A stretch of DNA of 11,195 nucleotides from the NCBI GenBank assembly GCA_049314535.1, contig JBMOEX010000074.1, forward strand, positions 1 to 11,195, read 5' to 3'. Below the pieces are notes generated by a model. The model was given only the letters and a program-made list of their open reading frames with translations. It did no database searches and was not told the origin of the DNA. Of the stretch, positions 6,523 to 11,195 are shown one piece after another. The DNA is from LMEP-6097 sp049314535 (GTDB lineage Bacteria; Cyanobacteriota; Vampirovibrionia; LMEP-6097). Position 1 is the stretch's first letter. Each line of letters starts with the position of its first letter. The translations under genes were made by a program, and so were the position numbers.

Positions 6523-6825
6523 ATGGGAGAATCTGTTTTCACAAGTAAAGATGGTAAATCTGTCGCAAAGCTACCTCATTTACCTGTTAATCACGCCACG
6601 CACATAAATGTAACAAAATTAGCTGAGGATAATTTTATACTAGAAAATCTATGTATAATGCCCATGATGTTCAAGACAGATGGGGAAGAGCTTAAAGAGG
6701 GAGAACAAGTTAGTTTTGATTTTCGGTCTAATGAAATTGTTCCTTTCTCTAGAGTATTTGTTACTAAAAATACTCTATTGGAATTGTATAAACAATTGAA
6801 GCAGTTAGGTGTTGAAATTAATTAG
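6523..6825 (+). CDS. Hypothetical 100-residue protein, possibly DUF3467-like
   Basis: The protein is soluble, with no signal peptide or membrane helix. The second half alternates strand-like segments (NFILENLCIMPMMF, GEQVSFDFRS, VPFSRVFVTK) and ends in a helix, KNTLLELYKQLKQLG. This strand-then-'S/TxxxxxxLLxxLxxxL' ending resembles the layout of DUF3467-type proteins, but the similarity is by eye and weak. The ATG at 6523 is the first in frame. An overlapping ATG at 6519 is in another frame and stops within about ten codons. It is followed after only 12 bases by the coiled-coil membrane protein gene, so the two are very probably cotranscribed. Its function is unknown, and it has no visible connection to the pilus gene upstream or the flagellar genes downstream. 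Confidence 0.75.
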   Translation: MGESVFTSKDGKSVAKLPHLPVNHATHINVTKLAEDNFILENLCIMPMMFKTDGEELKEGEQVSFDFRSNEIVPFSRVFVTKNTLLELYKQLKQLGVEIN

Positions 6826-6837
6826 GTAACTAAACTC

Positions 6838-7383
6838 ATGGATGGTCACGGTAAAGAACTCATAGCTTCTGTTACTGCACTGTCTAGTTATAAAGACAGC
6901 AGAACCTGTAAATCTGAAACAATCCACCAAACTACAGGAAATATAACAACAGGTAATAGTATTACAATGTCCTTAAACGATAATTCCATTTTAACTGACA
7001 AGGGTATAATTACTTTAGAGAAGTCACAACATATGAGCATAAATCAAACTACTTACTCTAGCACTGAGATAGACTCTAAGCTTGATTTAATTAACCAAAA
7101 GGTTGAGCACTCACAAGAGAAACTAGAGCTTATAATCTCCAATGCAATGGATAAGATTGGGGATAAAATAGCTCATTTAGAAACTGGCATAGACAGTAAG
7201 ATAGCTCATTTAGAAACAAATATTGACAAGAAGCTATCAGATTTTAAAGCAAATATATTTGCTTATTTAATAGCTGCGCTACTAGTGCCATTCTTGACAG
7301 TAATGATTCCAACAATCATACAAAGTATTAATACTGCCGTGCCAGAAAAATTAATAACAGCTCCTAACAACCAACCAAAATAA
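6838..7383 (+). CDS. Hypothetical membrane protein with hendecad coiled coil and one C-terminal membrane helix
   Basis: 181 residues, of no recognised family. Residues 1-75 are polar and rich in Thr, Asn and Ser (HQTTGNITTGNSITMSLND). Residues about 76-138 form a coiled coil that ends in three 11-residue units, DKIAHLETGID, SKIAHLETNID and KKLSDFKANIF. A single membrane helix follows (about 140-163: IFAYLIAALLVPFLTVMIPTII), then a short tail. There is no N-terminal signal peptide, so it is probably tail-anchored, with the coiled coil projecting from the membrane. The overall layout recalls coiled-coil/one-helix proteins of the DUF1640/CCDC90 type, though I cannot confirm homology. It lies 12 bases after the 100-residue gene, with TAGGT overlapping that gene's stop as a modest ribosome binding site. 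The two products may interact (inference). Confidence 0.78.
   Translation: MDGHGKELIASVTALSSYKDSRTCKSETIHQTTGNITTGNSITMSLNDNSILTDKGIITLEKSQHMSINQTTYSSTEIDSKLDLINQKVEHSQEKLELIISNAMDKIGDKIAHLETGIDSKIAHLETNIDKKLSDFKANIFAYLIAALLVPFLTVMIPTIIQSINTAVPEKLITAPNNQPK
7168..7217 (+). repeat. 17-base direct repeat with 33-base period encoding an 11-residue coiled-coil unit
   Basis: ATAGCTCATTTAGAAAC occurs identically at 7168-7184 and 7201-7217. The 33-base spacing keeps the frame and gives the repeated IAHLET unit. Identity at the DNA level, including silent positions, suggests a recent in-frame duplication. Confidence 0.85.
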
Positions 7384-7614
7384 ATCCAAATGTAGTTAAT
7401 GCCATATCATCTCACGTACTCTACAGCTATAAAATTTATTTTCAATAGATATAGACAGTAAAATCCTTATTTAAGTACAGCCCTAAGATCCACCCCTAAA
7501 ATCTGGGCAAATTATTAAAAGGGTCATTCGTTCTTCTCAAGCTTAAACTTGCTCGCCTGCAAGCAGCCCCTAAATAGACCACGAAACTTAAGATCAGCGA
7601 GTATTACGTAATAC
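7384..7614. other. 231-base intergenic region upstream of fliJ
   Basis: No ORF or RNA gene is supported here. It contains three CCCTAA copies on the plus strand (7481-7486, 7494-7499, 7568-7573), a short inverted repeat CTTGC/GCAAG (7548-7552 and 7559-7563, six-base loop), and the 14-base palindrome at its right end. TATAAA at 7429-7434 lacks a matching -35. I looked for a flagellar sigma-28 promoter (TAAA, about 15 bases, GCCGATAA) and found no convincing one. The fliJ promoter is presumably here. Confidence 0.5.
7601..7614. promoter_or_regulatory. Perfect 14-base palindrome abutting the fliJ start codon
   Basis: GTATTACGTAATAC is exactly self-complementary and ends at the base before the ATG at 7615. 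It occupies the place where a Shine-Dalgarno would be, and none is present. It could be a dimeric regulator's operator, or in mRNA a small stem (GTATT/AATAC) masking the start. No second copy was seen nearby. Confidence 0.5.
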
Positions 7615-8079
7615 ATGGTATTTAAATTTAAATTAAGCAAGATTCTTAAAATGCGCGAAGATGCCGTCCAAGAGCTTATTGGGGAAATTAAGCTTATTGA
7701 AAAAGACATCGAAAAAACTAAACTTGATATTAAAGTAAAATATGCGGAAATTAAAAGTACTCAAGATGAGATGATGGAAACTAATTATCAATACGCAGAA
7801 GGGCATTTACGTATTTTAAAAAAGCTTGAAAAAGAATTTGAAAAATTACATGAAAAATTAGCTAAATTAAGAGAGAATTTAAAAGCCAAACAGATAGAGC
7901 TTTTCGAGATGAGAATGAAGGTGGAAACACTAAAAAAGCTTAGAGAAAGACAGTCAGAAGAATATTATCGAGAAGAAAATCGTAAAGAACAGCTAGAGAC
8001 AGATGAAAAAGTAGCGTTGAAATTTGCAAGTGACATGGTAAAAGCACAGCAAGAGGCGGATGAAGATGTTTGGAGCTAA
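7615..8079 (+). CDS. fliJ: Flagellar export protein FliJ
   Basis: 154 residues, the usual FliJ size, and almost entirely charged coiled coil. The N-terminus VFKFKLSKILKMRED matches the FliJ 'F.f.LekvL.lRe' start. The C-terminal third, LKKLRERQSEEYYREENRKEQLETDEKVALKF (about 107-137), matches the FliJ family's most conserved stretch with its E-Y-x-x-E-E-x-R-x-E-Q and D-E signature. Known for the family: FliJ is the cytoplasmic stalk of the flagellar type III export ATPase FliI, is structurally like the gamma subunit of F1-ATPase, and contacts FlhA and chaperones. Its usual upstream partner fliI is not here, because a 231-base gap and unrelated genes precede it. The 3' end overlaps the next gene. 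YscO-type stalks of other type III systems are a less likely alternative. Confidence 0.85.
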   Translation: MVFKFKLSKILKMREDAVQELIGEIKLIEKDIEKTKLDIKVKYAEIKSTQDEMMETNYQYAEGHLRILKKLEKEFEKLHEKLAKLRENLKAKQIELFEMRMKVETLKKLRERQSEEYYREENRKEQLETDEKVALKFASDMVKAQQEADEDVWS

Positions 8080-11000
8080 TAAAGAGATTAATCATCTCAT
8101 CGGTAATTTATTTGATTTTTCGATTAAAGAATTTCAGGCAGAAGATATTTCCACTCTAGATTCTGTAGATGAACTAGTAAAATCAATTTTAGATTTTATC
8201 GAACATTCACTAAAACATATAGAAAAAGTCTACATTCAGCTTCGTGAGTGGTATGCAACGCACACGCCAGAAGCTCCGCATATAATGCATATCCCACTAC
8301 ATCCAGCAGCAGCTTTGGTTATCCATAATGAAGCCCTAAGAAAACTCGGTACAGAGTTTGAATCATTTGACGACTATGATAATTTTCTTAAAAAAGTTAG
8401 AACACAGCTAGATGTGTGTTCTAGCTCAAAACACTTACTGCTAGAGCAAAAAAGTTTTCTTGAAAATTCAGATGTGAGTTATATCTATTATCAGCTACCT
8501 AATTCAGAAAAACCCATTTTAGTAAAAACCTTACAGGATCTGAGACCTGCAATAGAAAACATCTTATTAAATTTTCAAAACTCGAAAGAACATATGCCCG
8601 GTAATCTTTATGTCGAAGGTGGGTTTATTGGAGCAGCTTTCTCTGAGACTAATAACTCAGCTTTAGAACTTTATAGAGTTAAAAAAAATATTACTTTAAT
8701 AAAGGAGGGCATGAACGTAGAACATATAAATTTATATCAAAAAGTCTTCGAATCACAGATACGCTTAAACAGAATGCTCACTAAAGCCATTCAGGAATTT
8801 GGCGTAGATTCCTTTCAAGCACAGCTTTACAGTGCTCAAGCAGAAGCTGGCAGGCTCGCTAAAAAATATATAGAAGAAATACATCAAGTCACACAGTCTA
8901 AATTAATACTAGATATCGAACAAGCAAACACTTGGTTTAAAAATGGGAAACCTTCTCAGAATCACCCCTTACATCGTGAAAACCCAGAAAACTTTCTTAC
9001 TGAAATTCGCATAGATTTCCTTGAAACTAAAAGCATAGAAAACATCACCGCTCTATATAATCATAAAAACGCTAAATACGCGAAAGCTTTACGTAAAGTG
9101 AGTAACAAGCAAAAGCTCATAGAAAGATTTATTAATTTTGATAGAAATTCTACTATAGATGAAAGTGAATTAATTAGGATTTTAGTTTTACTACATAAAG
9201 GTTCTGGTTCACTCAGTAAGAATATAGACACTGCCACCGTCAAAGAAGCATTACAGAACATCGGTATTAGCAGTTCATATCTAGAAGAGCTAGAAAAATT
9301 AACCCTTCAAGTTACTAAAATGGATATGCAGATTAGCTTTGATAAAGCATTGAGCTCTTTTTTAAATTTAGAAGCTGACATAGAAGCCGTAAAATTCAAA
9401 CAGCATCTCGCCGTATATTTAAATAGCATTGATAGACCACTCAGTTTAAACAAGGAAGAGAATAGCTCAATAAAAAATCATGAATTAATCTTCAACCAAA
9501 GCTTTATTGAAAATACATTTGAGACACAAAACTGTGAAAAGCTTATGATTACCGCTTTTAAAGAATACTTTGATCAAAAAACAAAGCGAAATTCGCAATC
9601 AATCGATCAATTAATAGAATTTTTCATTCAACACGAGAAAAATTCTGGTACAAGTGCCGCTCTAGTAAAGCTTCGAGAAATAGTAGTGAAAATTTACTTC
9701 TTATCACACCGACTAAATTCACAGAATCTCTATCAAAAAGTTACTAAAGAGAAATTTTTCTATCATGATGAATTTTTCAAACTAGCAAGTAAGCCTCTAA
9801 AACAAATAGAGGCGTTTCAAAAATATCGATATCTTACTTGGGCTCAAAAACTCACAGAAGGCTTTACTAAAGCCGATGACTCACTTCTAGAATTATTAAT
9901 TACGAATAGGTTAAATTTAAAAACAGCTCTACTAAGCTTAAATCACTTATCTAAGCTGAATTCAAGCAGATATCAATTAGTCCAAACGCTGAGTTCTTTT
10001 AACAAAATGGAAGAGGAAAGTCATTTACACACAATAGAAAAAAGTTTTTTTGAAAATTTTAAAAATGAAAGTAATATTTTTGCGATTCTCGCTCGGGGCG
10101 GCAGTTTTAATGATATTCAAGCGATGGATAATTTAGGTTCACTCATAGAGACCTTATATTTGAATATCAGCAACTGTAAACGACAAGAATCCTTATCTAC
10201 TGAGAATTCTGGAGCACATAGATTATCTAGGCAACAGTATTATTCAATGTGGGGAGTTCGCAGTGGACTTTATCATAATTTAAACAAGCTTAAAGATAAA
10301 GACGTTCACTTTTTAAAAGAACAATCTCAAAGACTTTTACAGATAGGTGATCAACTACAAAAAGTAGTACAAGAGACGAATCACGATAAATGGACAGGTT
10401 ATATTTTTGAAAACCTTGACTATCAGATACTTGAGCAGAAATGGTTTCAAAAAATTAGCTTAATCAATGATTTCCTCAGAGGTTCAAGTGAACTAAAAGA
10501 AGCTCTAGATTTATTTGGTGTATGTGATAAAGGGTATAAATTCGATAAACTAAAAGCCGAAAGGCTTTTAAGTGATTTTAAAACTGCTTTTATTAAAGCA
10601 TTTGACCCTAATCATGAAAGTGAATCAGTAAGTATCTTTGACTTAAATGGCGATCAAAAGCTTAATAGCAAAGACTTTAAAGAACTTTACCGCATTATTT
10701 GTTTTCGCTTCGATGAACTTAAACAGAATCGTGATCCATTCTTTAAAATTCTAATCTTTAACCTAATCCTTCTTAATAAAGCTCATTATTATGAATCATT
10801 AAAAACAAAATTTTCACGCTATTCTGAGCAAGAACGTTTCGTTTTTTCTGAGATAGAAAGCTTTTTCTATATCAGCAGCTCAAAATTAGATACACTCGCT
10901 TTTAAAGTAGCTGAATCCTCTATAAAAATAGACATTAACGATTACTTAAATAGTTTAAATAAGAAAATGAAGGCTTTAGAAGAAAATTTAGAGCTTCATA

Positions 11001-11089
11001 ATACTTATCAGAAGGAAATACTCGAATTTCTTAACGACCCCTTAACTCAATTTTACGATAATCGTATTATCAGGAGTTCACAAACATGA
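8066..11089 (+). CDS. Unrecognised giant helical protein in the fliJ unit, with EF-hand-like loop
   Basis: About 1007-1009 residues. Two ATGs occur, at 8060 and 8066; I prefer 8066 because the AGAGG at 8052-8056 is then spaced nine bases away. Either way the start overlaps the fliJ 3' end (14 or 20 bases), indicating translational coupling. No signal peptide or membrane helix is seen, and the sequence is mostly amphipathic helix. Counted from 8060, residues 861-872 (DLNGDQKLNSKD) match a calcium-binding EF-hand/dockerin loop: D861, N863, D865, L868, N869 and D872. A shorter, degenerate version, DRNSTIDESE, starts at 361. No enzyme motif, nucleotide-binding loop or known flagellar domain is recognised. 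The gene's stop overlaps the next start by ATGA. The context suggests a cytoplasmic or exported flagellar component (inference). Hook-length regulator or structural scaffold roles are possible but unproven. Confidence 0.85.
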   Translation: MFGANKEINHLIGNLFDFSIKEFQAEDISTLDSVDELVKSILDFIEHSLKHIEKVYIQLREWYATHTPEAPHIMHIPLHPAAALVIHNEALRKLGTEFESFDDYDNFLKKVRTQLDVCSSSKHLLLEQKSFLENSDVSYIYYQLPNSEKPILVKTLQDLRPAIENILLNFQNSKEHMPGNLYVEGGFIGAAFSETNNSALELYRVKKNITLIKEGMNVEHINLYQKVFESQIRLNRMLTKAIQEFGVDSFQAQLYSAQAEAGRLAKKYIEEIHQVTQSKLILDIEQANTWFKNGKPSQNHPLHRENPENFLTEIRIDFLETKSIENITALYNHKNAKYAKALRKVSNKQKLIERFINFDRNSTIDESELIRILVLLHKGSGSLSKNIDTATVKEALQNIGISSSYLEELEKLTLQVTKMDMQISFDKALSSFLNLEADIEAVKFKQHLAVYLNSIDRPLSLNKEENSSIKNHELIFNQSFIENTFETQNCEKLMITAFKEYFDQKTKRNSQSIDQLIEFFIQHEKNSGTSAALVKLREIVVKIYFLSHRLNSQNLYQKVTKEKFFYHDEFFKLASKPLKQIEAFQKYRYLTWAQKLTEGFTKADDSLLELLITNRLNLKTALLSLNHLSKLNSSRYQLVQTLSSFNKMEEESHLHTIEKSFFENFKNESNIFAILARGGSFNDIQAMDNLGSLIETLYLNISNCKRQESLSTENSGAHRLSRQQYYSMWGVRSGLYHNLNKLKDKDVHFLKEQSQRLLQIGDQLQKVVQETNHDKWTGYIFENLDYQILEQKWFQKISLINDFLRGSSELKEALDLFGVCDKGYKFDKLKAERLLSDFKTAFIKAFDPNHESESVSIFDLNGDQKLNSKDFKELYRIICFRFDELKQNRDPFFKILIFNLILLNKAHYYESLKTKFSRYSEQERFVFSEIESFFYISSSKLDTLAFKVAESSIKIDINDYLNSLNKKMKALEENLELHNTYQKEILEFLNDPLTQFYDNRIIRSSQT
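11057..11076 (+). promoter_or_regulatory. Hairpin plus strong Shine-Dalgarno for the last gene
   Basis: GATAAT (11057-11062), loop CGT, ATTATC (11066-11071) is a perfect 6-base-pair hairpin directly followed by AGGAG (11072-11076), nine bases before the ATG at 11086. This is the best Shine-Dalgarno in the window. The adjacent stem, inside the end of the upstream gene, might tune ribosome access. Confidence 0.5.
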
Positions 11090-11195
11090 ATATTCAATTA
11101 ACAGCAGCACAAAGATTGCAACAAGAAAAAATCAATGGTTTTATTACAGACCTAGAAAAACAAATACAACAAGGTGCTACTGGAGTGGCTGTCAA
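11086..11195 (+). CDS. Start of an unrecognised gene, 3' end beyond window
   Basis: ATG at 11086 overlaps the upstream TGA as ATGA, and AGGAG lies nine bases upstream, so the start is well supported. Only 36 codons are visible, starting MNIQLTAAQRLQQEKINGF and continuing as a helical, glutamine-rich stretch, then GATGVAV at the window edge. No signal peptide is apparent. It is third in a coupled unit after fliJ and the giant helical protein. A flagellar role such as hook-length control (FliK) or hook capping (FlgD) would suit the context, but nothing in these residues identifies it. Confidence 0.75.
   Translation, partial: MNIQLTAAQRLQQEKINGFITDLEKQIQQGATGVAV

Noticed and set aside
7548..7563. 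CTTGC/GCAAG hairpin as a terminator of the upstream gene
   Set aside because: The stem is only five base pairs, has no T-tract, and lies 165 bases after the stop codon.
7384..7614. Flagellar sigma-28 promoter or tRNA in the gap before fliJ
   Set aside because: TAAA boxes exist but none is followed at about 15 bases by a GCCGATAA-like element; no T-arm or acceptor pairing typical of a tRNA was found.
6268..7614. Mobile element or genomic island between pilus and flagellar genes
   Set aside because: No transposase, integrase, terminal inverted repeats, target duplications or tRNA were seen, so the accessory character is only an impression from gene content and spacing.
7524..7709. Minus-strand 61-codon open frame across the fliJ start
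   Set aside because: It overlaps the well-supported fliJ start and has no recognisable protein features.
9140..9169. Second EF-hand in the giant protein (DRNSTIDESE)
   Set aside because: The loop is two residues shorter than the canonical twelve, so it is recorded only as a degenerate hint, not as a feature.

Overview
The window is AT-rich DNA from a bacterium. It encodes a Gram-negative-type envelope protein with one S-layer homology (SLH) domain of the cyanobacterial/Vampirovibrionia style, a MEP-pathway isoprenoid enzyme, a type II secretion/type IV pilus platform protein and a flagellar FliJ protein. Together these suggest a non-photosynthetic relative of cyanobacteria (Melainabacteria/Vampirovibrionia) or a similarly low-GC Gram-negative lineage. 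That placement is an inference from gene content, not a demonstrated assignment. Most genes lack a strong Shine-Dalgarno sequence, at least one probably starts with GTG, and the genes are closely packed.

Positions 1-3151: ispF (minus strand, its last few codons cut off by the window edge) is divergent from a four-gene plus-strand run with gaps of 26-38 bases. The run encodes a secreted SLH/coiled-coil protein, a MerR-like helix-turn-helix protein with a long coiled coil, the ribonucleotide reductase repressor NrdR, and a small secreted PDZ-domain protein. Positions 3146-4948 (minus) encode a complete FAA1-type long-chain acyl-CoA ligase, whose stop region overlaps that of the PDZ gene. Positions 5053-6267 encode a GspF/PilC inner-membrane platform protein, divergent from the ligase across 104 bases.

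Positions 6268-7614 look accessory. They hold a possible 39-residue ORF, a small unrecognised protein, and a tightly linked 181-residue protein with a hendecad coiled coil and one membrane helix, followed by 231 bases without a gene. From 7615 onward a translationally coupled unit begins: fliJ, then a 1009-residue helical protein of no recognised family with an EF-hand-like loop, then the start of a further gene. A perfect 14-base palindrome abuts the fliJ start codon, and a hairpin abuts the strong Shine-Dalgarno of the third gene.

The best candidate for something undescribed is the giant protein locked between fliJ and the next gene, possibly a lineage-specific flagellar or export-associated component. 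The small-protein/membrane-protein pair at 6523-7383 is the second candidate. No CRISPR array, tRNA, rRNA, transposase or integrase was seen.
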